From contig CM037840.1 of NCBI GenBank assembly GCA_021234535.1, forward strand, positions 28,347,520 through 28,411,519: 64,000 nt of DNA. The letters run 5' to 3'. The stretch comes from Stichopus chloronotus (lineage: Eukaryota > Echinodermata > Holothuroidea > Aspidochirotida > Stichopodidae). The position numbers were made by a program, and so were the translations under genes. The notes below the pieces were generated by a model. It did not search any database and had not been told where the DNA came from. It saw nothing but the letters and a program-made list of their open reading frames with translations. Each line of letters begins with the position of its first letter. Position 1 is the stretch's first letter. Shown piece after piece: positions 43,568-55,574 of this stretch.

Positions 43568-46500
43568 GTAAGTCTCAGAGAATCCTTACAGCCTATGCAT
43601 TTTACGAAAGTTAATCACTCTTTTAAAACGTCTTGGAAGATCACTCTCCAAAGACACGTGAGATTTGGCTCTATAACGTGGCGTAGCTAGACTTTTTTTC
43701 CTGGGAGTAGGGGGTTGAAATTCAATCCCAGCCAAATGTAGCTAAGTCACTGGTCCCGTCATGAAATAGTGTTTTGAGTGATCACCGGCCTTCCAAGACT
43801 GGCAGGTCAGTTTTAAGTCGATCGTGAGGTAGTGTCTTCAGGAAGCGGTAGGATATTAAAGCCCGGTACATCTTTCAAAGACTAAATATCAATTATTCGA
43901 AAGAGTAATAATGGATCCTTTCCATGTACAGGCGGAGGTAAAAGGGATATTTGAAACCAATTCATTCTTAGACAGTGACTGTAGTCACTCTTCGAAAACG
44001 TGGTCACATTCTCGGCTTAAAGTAAATAAAGGTCGTATTATTTTAATCGCAGCGACACTCTGTGTTACCATAATCGACCCAGAAAATCTAATGTCTAGCA
44101 ACATCAGTTTGTATCCAGTGACCAGGAACGGTAAGGAGAATTTAAGTTTCGGCGCCCCTCTCATTGCTATAACTAAACCCCGAATGTAAGCCAACGGCAC
44201 ATTTAGGCCTCAATTTACAAATGAACACCCTGTACATCTTTTCGCGCTACCAGGAAGAAACTGAATAATTCCCACCCCCCCTCACGTCCATAGTGCTCAT
44301 ATCACAACTGCTCTTCTTATGTTCTTGCTTTATGAAACATCAAAGTACTGAGTTGAAAATTCCAGATTGCCGCCAATATCGTATGAAAATACACTCTTCC
44401 CAGACACAAGGAAAGAAAACTTGTGATTTGACATTGGTTAAAACAAGCACAAGAGATTAGACCTACGTTCATTCTATCTCATAAACAGCTAAGTGAGAGG
44501 GGGGGGGGGGGGGAAGAGGTGGGAGTGGGCATATTACATCATACTTGACGTAAGTGTTATGTTCTTATACTCTCATCTTTGTCTCTTGGTTCACCTCATA
44601 GTCAAATTTGTTCATGCATGCCCTAAAAATAAAATAACAATTTCAAGAGTTATACATGCGTAAGAAAGAAAATGACTACGACAAAAAAACAAAAAAAAAA
44701 CAAGTTATTTTCCATCTGTCTGTCTGTCTGTCTGTCTGTTGGTCTGCCTGTCTGTCTGTATGTTTCATGTTTATTCATTTAAGGTTTAACGGTTTACCAT
44801 TTACGGTTTAGCGGTTCGTAAAAACTTTCCTATAGTCTGTCCAGTTATGGATGCAGCAGACTACAGGAACCTGAAATCGAAATTTCCCCTTTTTCCCGCC
44901 AATTCCTTTGAGAAAGGAACTAAAGGGTTGCTATGGAGAAAATAACACTAAACACATAATCAATCCTCGTGGCATACACTTACATAGAAAAGGGTAAAAA
45001 ATGTGGTAACAGCTTCAATCACTCTGGTCTTTCCAAATTCAAACGATTTATTCTCTCTATAGTCATTGTGGACAAGCAAAAATCGAAGATCAATTTTTAG
45101 CATGTCAGACGTTTTGAGTTTCACTTCGGAAATCCTGATAGTCCTAATATGTAGGTAAACTAAATGTAAAATCCTAAAAAAATCCAACGAAAATAATTTA
45201 TGCTGTATCATTCAGTTCGGAGGGTTCTTGTTTATAATACTATATCTGAAATCAGTTATACCTCATTTTCAGACAGTCTATGTCACTTTGTTTTGGGACT
45301 GCTGAAGTCTATTTTCGTTATTTTTTTTCCTGTTTCTAGACCCTATACGTATATTGTGCATGTAATTTACTTGATAGTTCACAGCACGTCTCCATCGTTT
45401 TGACATTTCCCCGTGTCTGAATCATGCCGTGTCTGCGACTCTGCTTGTCTGTCAATATGTCAGTCAATCTTTTGTCTGGGTGTGTGTGTATACCATATCG
45501 CCATGTAAAACAATTTAATTATCTTCTTTAGTATTTTTAATAGGTTAACAGAGAATGGGTAACCTAATTCCGATAAAGACTACACAATTTCCGTTTAGGT
45601 TTCTTCAAAATAAAGATAACAGGCAAAATATTACGAGAGGAGAGTAGCTACTGGATGACTTGAGAACAAAACCAAAGATAACCCTTGGATGAATGGAACT
45701 AATATTCACTTTAATATTTTCTTGAGCTGTGTTTTCTTATTATAAAATATACGCAGTTGCCTTACTGCAACCATTTTATTTTAAAAAAAAAAAAGTATGC
45801 CGTATCCCACATGTTTGGATGACGTTAAAATTAACAACTTCTCAACCGGCTGTCCCTCTTTCTGGATGAATCTTTGCCTCCATTTGGACATCTGTGATAT
45901 GACCACGCTCGTGTTAAGGCATAGACTGTATACCAGTTATAAGCTATACGGACGTATTACATCACCTGATCATGTCATCTTTCTCCTTTTTCATGATTGA
46001 AAAATCTTTTGTCTCTAGTCTGCTGACCATTACCCCCACCCCCTCTCCACCACCAACATCAACTTCTAAAGTTGGTTCATAATTTAAAGGCAGTGACTCA
46101 TCGCCCCAGACGGTTCTAATTCCCATAACCACTTATTTCAAGCCCATGCCAACACCCTGCATGTCTATATCAAAACAATGTCTAAGCTGTACAATATCAC
46201 CTACTTTGCATCTTTTTAATTTGTTGTCAATCAAAGAGTAAGTGTTGAACCAATTGGGACTTTAGCTTACCCCTCGATGAAAAATGTAGCGAGAGGTGAT
46301 GGGTGACAGCCTCAAGTCGAAACCACCCACCTCGACAGACCTTAGCCATCCAAACAGCCAGTTTGTTTATCGCTCGTGATGGGTGCTTAAACTATTTACC
46401 TTGATTTGAGATTTATAACGAAAATGAAAATGGCATGCATACACCCTGAGTGGTAATCACGTGCGTATACATGCTTATACGTATAGAAAAAAAAAAAGGG

Positions 46501-49500
46501 CAGTATACTTTGTGTTACAACTTATCACTCCCCCTCTCTCTATATATATTTATATGTATACGTTAAAACTGTATGCATTATATGTATAAATTTAAACTGC
46601 AGGGTTTGGACTTTGGACACGAAATAAGTAGCCTAATACACACGTCTATGAACCGAATATTAGAGTTAACTTGTGACTAGAAGATAAAAACAAATGATTT
46701 TAGACTGTATATCTCTTGCAATATTGGTATTGCGTCAGAACAGGGAGTTGGTAAGCTTTATCTGTTAATGAATCCAATGGATAAAATTGTGCTGTACTGT
46801 GCTGTACAGTCACAGATGCTACTCAGCTATTGTCGTATTTTATGAAAGTGTATTGTTTGTATTGTTATGATTATGGGTTTACTAATAAGATTAAATTGAT
46901 TGAGCTCATCCTCTAAAAAAATAAAAGAACCTTTCTTTTGTCTTGTTGTTTTAATGGCTTACAGTGAACAGGGTTTAGTTTGGAGGTACATGAACTTGGA
47001 AGTAGGGATCCATGGCACTGTTGCTACAACGCATATCCTTTCTCCTGCTCTTCTGTAAATCGGTGACAATCGCACGTTTTCATCTCTGCGGTGAATGCAT
47101 GCAGTTTTGTCACTTGATGCCATGTGATTATCATGTGATTAATGTTGCTATTATATCTAAAACCCCAGCCGTAGTGTCAAAATCGTTTGAATTGGCAAAT
47201 CTCGAAAAAAAGTTCAACTTAAGATCTTCTACCATCTATAATTATTGTGCGACGATACGTGGCCACATGTGAGATTTCAGATCCTTGCTTTGGTTACTTA
47301 GGTTTTCCATCTAGTTCTTGGAGATTTCACGCACGCGTCATGCAAATTCTCCCCACGATTCCTTAATTGCTGCTTTTGCCAAAATTGGCAACCTCTAGGG
47401 CCGTAGTGAGCTGTAGATGCAATGGCCGAGTGGTTAACTAACGTTTATACAAAAGGAACTTTCTAACTTCTCCTATCCCCCGTCTGCAGAAGTCTACAAA
47501 TCGAACGAAGTGGACACATAAAATGACGAATGACTTGTCCGAAAGGAACGCTTTCTGCAGTAAGGCGAGAGCGTAGAAACAGTACTAAAAGAGGTCACTA
47601 AACTTGACCACATTTGGGTGCACTCAGACTTGGAACGTAGATGGGATCTGACCCAGCTAACACTATAAATAAAGGCTTATCTTCAATGAGTAGCCTGTAA
47701 CCCAAATCTGAACTTTTTCTTATTGATATACAACAAGCCGTCTGACTTTTTGTACACTTCAATCAATCATATAAAGATTTCGTCACTTCAAGTGGAAAAG
47801 GTATCTTTTAAATAAGACAGAATAAAAAAATATGTGACGTCATATCTGATGATATTTTGATTCGAGTCAAGATATCTTTAAGTAATTAAACGATATGCAG
47901 CTTCATATTTATGGTTTATTCAACGAATTCACTGAAATCATACATTGAATTATTGATATAAATAGCTTCATCATTTTTAGCATCATTTTAGAGAAAGCAT
48001 TAATCTTCTCAAGATATCATTTATATGCCACTGGTTGATATCATCAAATGCACTTATAATATCTAAAGCTTGAACGATTTGCAGATATCTTTAGTAAATT
48101 GAAGATGTATCTTCGAAATGATTTCCAGATATATCTTTAAATATTTCACGATACCAGTAATGATTTGATGGCATCACTGAATTAAGAATAAAAAGTACGG
48201 AACGACATGCATGTGCAGACATCAACGGTCAATATTTAAGATGTTGCAATAGAAACATCCAAAACAGGTACAACAATATCCTGTAAAAGCGATCGTCAGG
48301 CATGAACTAAACGTTTCGGTTTTCATCACTTCCGGTTAAGGTCATAGCCCAAGGTTTACGGTTGTTGTGAAATCGTGGAACCAGGGTGAGACTGAAACAT
48401 TCTAGTTCAGTTTCGAAAGTTTTCCCTTTAACGGGTCCATAACGGGGTCACGTAAGGTCACGTAACTGGGAAAACAACTCCAACATAGCGGCAGTTTTGG
48501 ATATTATAATAAGTCTTATAACAAAAGTCATGATGAATCGGCGCTTTAAAGCCTTGATTTAAATATCTTTGCAACTTTTTTATCACTTCTTACAGCAAAT
48601 CCTGTTCCCTGTAAGTTCCCTATAACTATACAAAAAATTGATATTTACAATATAGGCCTATATACTGAATTCCACTGTGCAATTAACAGGTTAATGATAT
48701 ATGAGTTTTATGTGAGTTTAACTCTAATGATGGGGTTACATTTGGATATGACCCGATACCTCAGAATTCATACATTGGAGCTTGATGTACGTCAGTATAT
48801 ATGTGTATTAAATCCATTGCGTACAATGTATGTATGTATGTATGTATGTATGTATGTATGTATGTATGTATGTATGTATGTATGTATGTATGTATGTATG
48901 TATGTATGTATGTATGTATGTATGTATGTATGTATGTATGTATGTATGTATGTATGTATGTATGTATGTATGTATGTATGTATGTATGTATGTATGTATG
49001 TATGTATAACGGTATATCTGTACTTACACATAAATCATATGACTTTGTGGAACGTCATTCTCGTGCATCTCCTCTTAGAACAAAAAGCAGAAAAAACTAT
49101 ACATGCACTTAATTGGTACCTGAGAGTTTCTTTTCAACGCCACAAACCACAAGGAAATGCATCACCTATGACGTCATCATTAGAGTTAGGGTTAGGAAAT
49201 ACATTTCCATCAGCATCATAGTAACGTCAGGCATGTATCACTTGCTTCTAAGCTGGGAGGGCATGTGTAGAATTGGCTGATATATGTGTAGTTTTAATTC
49301 ATGAATGTTCATTATTCTACATATTCAACAGGTCACTGGGACCCCTCGAAATACCCTATGCTGGATATATGTAAAGCCTTGTTCATGGTTATAGACCATC
49401 TTGTGGAGGACGAGGAGACGCAGATTACGGGTGTGGTCCTCATCTTCGATCTAGGAGGAGTGAGCATGTATCAAGCCAGCCAGTTGACACCGTCATCTGC

Positions 49501-52500
49501 AAAGAAAGTCACATCTATATTCCAGGTAAATAACTTGACTGAAAATGGATTAATTTCACAAGTAGCTGGTTCTATACGTTCCCTGGGTAATAGAAAGGCA
49601 TCGTTTGCATTCTTTGTTATACTAACAGTCATTCTCTATAATGGTTTTGCCCATGAAGGATACATGCCTACATACGTAAGGAAAGTTTTGTCTGCATGCT
49701 ATCATTCTGAATGCATGCATTCCACGAAAACTCCCTTTCGATGATTTCGTCAAAGCATACACTTTTATTTAATTAACGTCGGAGTTTTTTTTTTCCAGCA
49801 GCTCGTGGACTCGCATTAGATCCTAATCTAATCTAATCTGAATTTACTGAGACAAATGACTCTCGTCCATGTGTGTTTATAGTCCTTTGTGTGTTAAGCA
49901 AACGATTGTTTGGCGATAGCACAGTATATGCCCATGGTATTTTATAATAGTGCTGGGTTTGTTAGGAAAGAAACGCCACGTATGGATGGAGCACCAAACG
50001 CTATAGTCCTAATGATATATGACTATTTGTCTTACCGTAATTTTACCACGTAGGTCTATTATTAAACATATTTTGTTCTATGAAATCAAACAGCGTAATT
50101 AATATTGAAATTTGACACTTGTGGAAAATAGATTGAATCCATTATACATGTAAAACTTACAATATTGTGAAAATGACGGCCTCTTACATAATCCCGATAA
50201 ATCTTAACTGATATGGGCTGGTGTTATGATACACATTTCCAATAATGCGATGTATACCACTGAGGAATTTCTTTAAAATTCCATATTTTCCAGAACACGC
50301 TAATGAGGTACTGAACACATTATTTTCACCAATAAAGAGAGAAAATAACCCTAATTGTCTATGAAATGTCATTTGTGGTAAATCTCAGTGCTCTCTAAAC
50401 AGTCGAATACAGTGTACGTTCAACTCCTATTGGGAACATGCCAAATTTTTATGTAAACTGTGTTTGTTAACGATTAACGGGAGATGGTTAAAGTGGACAT
50501 GGGAGGGGGAGGGGGGACGGAGGTGTTTTGTAGAATATTTCCGCCATTTGCACTGGTATGATTTGATGTAATCTTTGCAAGACACAAATATGCCGGACCA
50601 TATTTTACAGCAAAAACAAGAGTATATAATCTCTTTCACAACTAAATTTCCATCCACTTTTACCGCGAACATTAATGGCGTAAATCATTAACCATTGGAC
50701 TTGAACCATGGCAACAATTAACGATGTTTTGATCGCGTTGTGTTTGTCATGGAAGGAGTTGAAAGTCCGGGTATGACGTGGGTAAATTATTGAATTATAT
50801 AGGTGATGCTCACTTAGGTTCACTGTGTTGTTTGACTATGATTGTATAAATTAAATGGAGAGGACAAAAGATAAAGTAACCGCACCCCCTGGAGAGTCAT
50901 CTTCCGGTGTATTCATACTCCCGTTCAATATCCGGAATGTTGTTTTGATGCAAACGATCTCTGACGAATGACTACATCATGGCGGCCTTTAAAATCTGGA
51001 GGACCTTTTAAACATGGCACACATTATTAATTTCATAAACCGCACTCCACTTTCAGCAAAAGTTGAATCATGTCATTCCTATATGCCTTGTTAAAAATGT
51101 TTCAAGGCCACGGGCCCGAAAAGTGGGCGCTGTGTCCGTTAGCAACTTAGAGCACTTTCTTTCGTAACCGGTACACTCTCCAGCGTTTGAATATCTATGT
51201 TCTCGTGGTTCCGGTTGGATATGAATAGTAACAAAATGCCATAGATATAGAGTTCGTTTTGTGTGAAAGACGTACCAGGCATTCAGAGTGGATCCTCCGG
51301 AGAATTGAAGAGGATCCTGCCCTTACTCCACGAATCTGTCACACCATAAGGAGAATTTAGACCATAATTGTTATTTGTAACACTGCAGTCTATAGAAGTC
51401 GAAGAAGTTTTCGCAGAACTGGTGCACACGAGTAATCGTTCTTGAAATGGCATCTTTTTCGTAGCCCTTCTTTTAGAGTGTTATTAACAATGTTTATTAC
51501 ACAATTATGAATCTGCCACATATTACCACATAAGTGTTTTACAGACTAGGTGTCCTTGTGACAAAAGTTTATGTAAAAAAAACAAACACTAATTCCCACT
51601 CTATATAAATATTTGGGACGAACTTTCTTTTGATCATATTGTCTTTAACGTGGGTTTATATTTGATTTATCACTTCTTGGAATATCTGCCTGCTGATTGC
51701 TTACATGTTCCTGCATTCTTTTCCTGACGCATACAGAACTGTATACCAGTCCGAATAAGCGGTATCCACTTCGTCAACGAACCGGTCATCTTCGACGGCG
51801 CATTTACTATCATGAAACCTTTCATGAACGATAAAATGAGGCAGCGGGTACGTTATCGACAAATATATCGGAAGGGGGGGGGGGGGAGGAGGGAGGCTGG
51901 AGGGGAGGGAAGGGGGAAGGCTGTTGTTTATCACAGTCTAGAGCTTGGGAATGCTCTTCATCCTTCGTATGAAAACTTTTACACAATATGAATTATAAAC
52001 CAGCTTTCATTATCCAGGAGTTTGTATCTCATCTGGAGAAGGACTGAAAATAAAAAGGTAATTCCAGACATCGTTATTTCATTTTGGAAGTATATGTGAT
52101 AGAAATTTGAACTTTAAATTGTCTGTACATTCATTCTCATTCAACTCAGAGGGAATTTTGCGCCTTAAGTTATGTCAGGCATATTTTACAACTGCCTCAT
52201 CTTCACTGAAGGTCAATGCACTTTCAAAAGTTTCAGTATGTGCAGTACATCAGTTCACCAAAGCGTATCAATAAAACGGAGACTATCAACTTCCGAAAAA
52301 AAAGTACTCAAAATTGAAAACAGAGAAGCTAAAAAACAGGTGCTATCTTTCCACTGAATTTGCTAAAGGGAAGGGGTGGAAGTGCTAACCTATATAAACA
52401 ATAACGATTTATATTAACTGCACTGGATTTTGTCTCTTTTGAACTCAAATATAGGTGAAGATGCACGGCACCAACTACTCATCCCTCCACAAATTCGTGT

Positions 52501-52766
52501 CACCGAAGATTCTTCCTCGGGAGTGGGGAGGCACCATGGGGGACTACGACAACACCCCTTGGAAGGAAAAGTTTCTAAAGATAGAGTTGGCCTGGACGCC
52601 ATCTTTAGAAGGAACCGTTCTAAAGAAAAAGAAATTCATGAAGTTCAAAAAGCACAGGAAGTCTTCGTCGTTCGGAACCGTGAATGACTTTAAAAAGGTC
52701 ACTGAGCCACAGGCGGGAAGTTCGGAGGACTCATTTGAATCCGCAGAGGAAGATATCTCTAATTGA
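43201..52766 (+). CDS. TTPA-like: Alpha-tocopherol transfer protein-like CRAL-TRIO lipid carrier (four exons, complete)
   Basis: Exons 43201-43567, 49332-49525, 51737-51847 and 52455-52766 join in frame to 327 residues; human TTPA has 278. The only ATG upstream of the domain in this frame is 43201, with A at -3 and G at +4. Residues about 15-75 are the helical CRAL-TRIO N domain (NFLIRFLRAKKF). Residues about 92-250 are the lipid-binding domain, with HWDPSKYP, VVLIFDLGG, SSAKKV, GIHFVNEPVIFDG, MKPF, KMHGTNY and LPREWGG. NEPVIF, HWDP and MHG-NY match TTPA more closely than clavesins; TTPAL is the next candidate. The family moves alpha-tocopherol or retinoids between membranes in the cytosol, often using phosphoinositide exchange. 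The ligand here is not known. The tail after residue 250 is unusual (see findings). Confidence 0.92.
44499..44513 (+). repeat. Run of 15 G bases
   Basis: An uninterrupted G homopolymer in intron 1 of the TTPA-like gene, preceded by AAGTGAGA. Confidence 0.85.
44715..44760 (+). repeat. CTGT tetranucleotide microsatellite
   Basis: About eleven TCTG/CTGT units with two interruptions (TTGG and CTGC), in intron 1 of the TTPA-like gene. Confidence 0.9.
47817..48180. repeat. GATATC-word patch in the TTPA-like intron 1
   Basis: AAGATATCTTTAA, AAGATATCATTTA, TTGATATCATCA, GCAGATATCTTTAG and CCAGATATATCTTTAA recur, with many GATAT and ATCAT half-words, over about 360 bases. Each is a variant of the same palindromic word. 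It begins beside a full CRE at 47835-47842. Confidence 0.6.
48825..49008 (+). repeat. ATGT microsatellite, 184 bp
   Basis: About 46 uninterrupted ATGT units. The open frames it creates on both strands (MYVC and THIH repeats) are artefacts of a period-4 repeat with no stop and are not genes. It lies about 320 bases before exon 2 of the TTPA-like gene. Confidence 0.97.
49332..49525 (+). CDS. TTPA-like: TTPA-like exon 2 (HWDPSK to TSIFQ)
   Basis: The exon is 194 bases, completing the split Gly codon and ending in phase 0. The acceptor is ATTCAACAG and the donor is GTAAAT. It encodes the core strand VVLIFDLGG and the helix ending SAKKV. The first intron is long, about 5.8 kb. Confidence 0.92.
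51737..51847 (+). CDS. TTPA-like: TTPA-like exon 3 (NCIPVR to MRQR)
   Basis: The exon is 37 codons in phase 0. The acceptor is GCATACAG and the donor is GTACGT. It encodes GIHFVNEPVIFDG and IMKPF, the signature end of the lipid pocket. R193, K and R residues near its end lie where TTPA has basic phosphoinositide contacts, as I recall the family. Confidence 0.92.
52455..52766 (+). CDS. TTPA-like: TTPA-like exon 4 (VKMHGTNY to stop)
   Basis: The exon has 103 codons and TGA at 52764-52766, with acceptor AAATATAG. It begins VKMHGTNYSSLH and LPREWGG, closing the CRAL-TRIO domain. It then adds a tail with KKKKFMKFKKHRK and an acidic serine-rich end (SSEDSFESAEED). Confidence 0.92.
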   Translation: MKMHGTNYSSLHKFVSPKILPREWGGTMGDYDNTPWKEKFLKIELAWTPSLEGTVLKKKKFMKFKKHRKSSSFGTVNDFKKVTEPQAGSSEDSFESAEEDISN

Positions 52767-53367
52767 ACACCGAGTGGGACAGTCGTCCAGTTTTCATGCT
52801 TTAATAAGACACGAGATATGGCAGAATACTGATACATCAACAGTTGGTCAACACTGATGGAAGGATCACGTTCACGTTGAGATGAGTTCCAGGAGAGGTA
52901 AAATGTCGTCATAAAGAACAAGCTCTTTCGCTCTATCGACGTCAACTATATAACTAAGGTCAAGTTTTCCTGTTGACACAATCGGCGTGCCATGATCGTT
53001 CGTAAAATAACGCACAGACTGACTGCCACACTTTTAGCTTGCACTGGCTCTCCCATTCTTCACATTATCGTCTGCAGTGTAAAGTCACTGAGTTACCAAT
53101 CACAGTGTTATGGTTGGACAAATGTTGTCAGTACGAGCAGTGTAAATAACGTGTTTATTCATGTTTCTCATGTTTATTCAGGTTCACAGTGTAACTCTTT
53201 AACTTTTTTTAGGCTGATTTAGGCTGACTAAGCCTGTCAGTCTGAGGGCCGCTTCTGTGACATTTTTGGGCGTTGGCTGTCACTGTACTTTATTAATATG
53301 GCAATGCAAGCAACGCGATGATCTTAGTATGTACAACAAAGTGTGTGTGTCACGTGGTTGCAATCTT

Positions 53368-53373
53368 AATAAA
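53368..53373 (+). terminator. Candidate poly(A) signal of the TTPA-like gene
   Basis: AATAAA followed immediately by GTTGTGTAG, a GT-rich context, about 600 bases after the stop codon. An earlier AATAAG variant lies at about 52803. Confidence 0.45.
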
Positions 53374-54307
53374 GTTGTGTAGTGCCGACTGATACGATAC
53401 TTGGTTTGGTTAATACACGCAAAGGATTAAAGGAGTGATAGATAGGAGGCGACACTTTTATTCAAAAGGAAGGTATCGTTGCTATGCAGACTTACGATAA
53501 CACTTCAGGGTAAGACCGCAATGTTCTCGCCAACTCATAAACTGTATGATAGGAAGATGGCGGGTATTGTTATCTACAGCTAGTATGGAAAAATACAAAA
53601 GAAAAATGTTGCTTTATGATTAATTATCACAAACCCATTGCACATTCAGTGGTGTGATAACTATTGTTTATATTTGAGCCATATATCTCTCAAAGCAACT
53701 GAATGTCAAATGACGGAGCTAGCAAGAGACACAGCTGAGGGGCTTAAATTGCGAAGATTCTGGAAATCGATCCGGTTTCCCTGCAATTTGTAAAGGCCCT
53801 ACCTCACCCCTCCCCCCTTTAAGCTTCACCATACGTGAAGACACTTCCTACAGTTGCAGTCTGAAGTACATATCCAAATTGCACGGTTCTCATCGAACCG
53901 ATGATTTCCAAAATTTCTGGGCGAGGGGATTACACACACTGCCTGTTTGTCGAACACCACTCGCATCAACTTTTACAGGGCTTTTCAGTTTTGGTAAGTG
54001 ATATCCAGTGTACTGAGAACACTTTCACGCTTTTCTTCTCATTGAAAAAAATCCTGGCTATGCGTTTAAGTCTATAATATAGCTGAAATTTTACAGAAAC
54101 TAACAGAAAATTGTATTCTATGGACGTTTTGAAGTGCCACCACCGAGTTGTCTCGGTGCTGAGATTTTTATCTCTCTGAATCAACATGACAAGTGCAAGA
54201 AATAATCTCACCGTGGATAACTGTCTGAATCGCCTCTTGCCTCCCCTACAGCAGCTAGCTGCCACCCTAACTCCCTGGATACAGTATCTCTCAAAATCGA
54301 CCTACCT

Positions 54308-54520
54308 CCGTGACATGCCGATATGTTGAAATACGTTATGGTGAAATTTCAACATGTCGAGATAAAAACGTTTCTACAACCCGATGTATTCAGACAGGAT
54401 ATTTACAATTTCGAGAAAGTAAAACTTTCATTTTCGAAATGTCGACAGCTTTCAGTGAGGATGTGGATGTCGGAAAAACAACCTCGACACTTCGACTTCT
54501 GTTAAATGTCGACATGATGA
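54308..54520. repeat. TGTCGA-word patch
   Basis: CATGTCGAGATAAAA, TTTCGAGAAAG, AATGTCGACAGC, ATGTCGGAAAA, CCTCGACACTTCGAC and AATGTCGACATG recur within about 200 bases. The same TGTCGAG word dominates the patch at 34.5-35.3 kb. An open frame through it shows no family resemblance. Confidence 0.5.
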
Positions 54521-55511
54521 GATCCATTTGCACATTATTTTTTTTTACCATTTTGAGAGCTCCCTAAGTGTTATTGCTAACTGGAATGTACGATACTGTA
54601 GGATCAACCTTTGCCATAGCTACGAAGTGAAGGTTTAGGAAACTTCTCACAGCACATTCAGCAGGTGCATAGTTCCCTCGTCCGATTTTGTGAGAGGCGA
54701 TCTTTTTACCTCCTTTTTCTTCACTGTAACACTGACGAAGAACCAAGATGAACAAGTGATTGCCAGGACAAATCCAACTTTAAAGACCAAGTAACATGCA
54801 TCTAGAAAAGAGTTAGCTTACATGCACAAGTTGCAGAGCAAAATCCTGAGAATGATAATCCGTATAGGAATTGTGTTTCTATCTATTACAGTTCTTGAGA
54901 TATGGTTTTTCAAAGTTTGACGAAAATGCAAAACAGATAATGCAGGATGTTGCATAGTGTCAGTATTTCTTTTGTTAGGATTTTACATTTTATCTCTTAA
55001 TTACTTAATTACTGGGTCTCATATCGGTAAGTGATAACAATATTTCTAAAGAAAGCAATACGTGCTTCCGAAATAAACCCTCAGGACATGTAAAATTCTT
55101 AGTTGTCCTTGAACAAAGGTTAAGTAAACAATGGATAACATGAGGCATATCAGGTGAGTCCCTACCTGCAAGTCACAAATTTTGCATATTTGGCTTATGT
55201 TTATTCATAATGCAATTGTAAAAGTGATATTTGTTTGTAAAATGGTCAATGTTTAATAGATTTTCATGAAAATTGTGACTATTTACAACATTTTTAATGA
55301 TAAATTCGGTCAATACTCCAATATATGTTTATCATGTCACATGTACTTTAACAATATGCACTATGAAATGTTATTGTGTCAGATGTGTGTGTGTCTGTGT
55401 GTCGTGGAATGATACTAGGTCAACTTTCATCCTTAGCTGTTACAGTACTCAGTGAAAGCATCAAAAAGGGGCAAATTGTATTGTGTGAGAACATTGTTCT
55501 TTGTTCTGCTG

Positions 55512-55574
55512 ATCAATTGCAATTGATAACAAAGAGTGTTTAAACCAAAATGACGTTTGGCCAAAATGACGTCA
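55512..55574. repeat. 16-bp perfect palindrome and duplicated CCAAAATGACGT
   Basis: ATCAATTGCAATTGAT at 55512-55527 is a perfect palindrome. CCAAAATGACGT follows at 55545 and again at 55561, 16 bases apart; the second copy completes a full CRE (55567-55574). Confidence 0.7.

Noticed and set aside
43676..43700. GTGGCGTAGCTAG word in the TTPA-like intron
   Set aside because: It resembles the short transposon end, but the sequence after it does not match and no partner end was seen.
48694..49221. Long open frames with MYVC or THIH repeats on both strands
   Set aside because: They are produced by the ATGT microsatellite, which has no stop codon in any frame.
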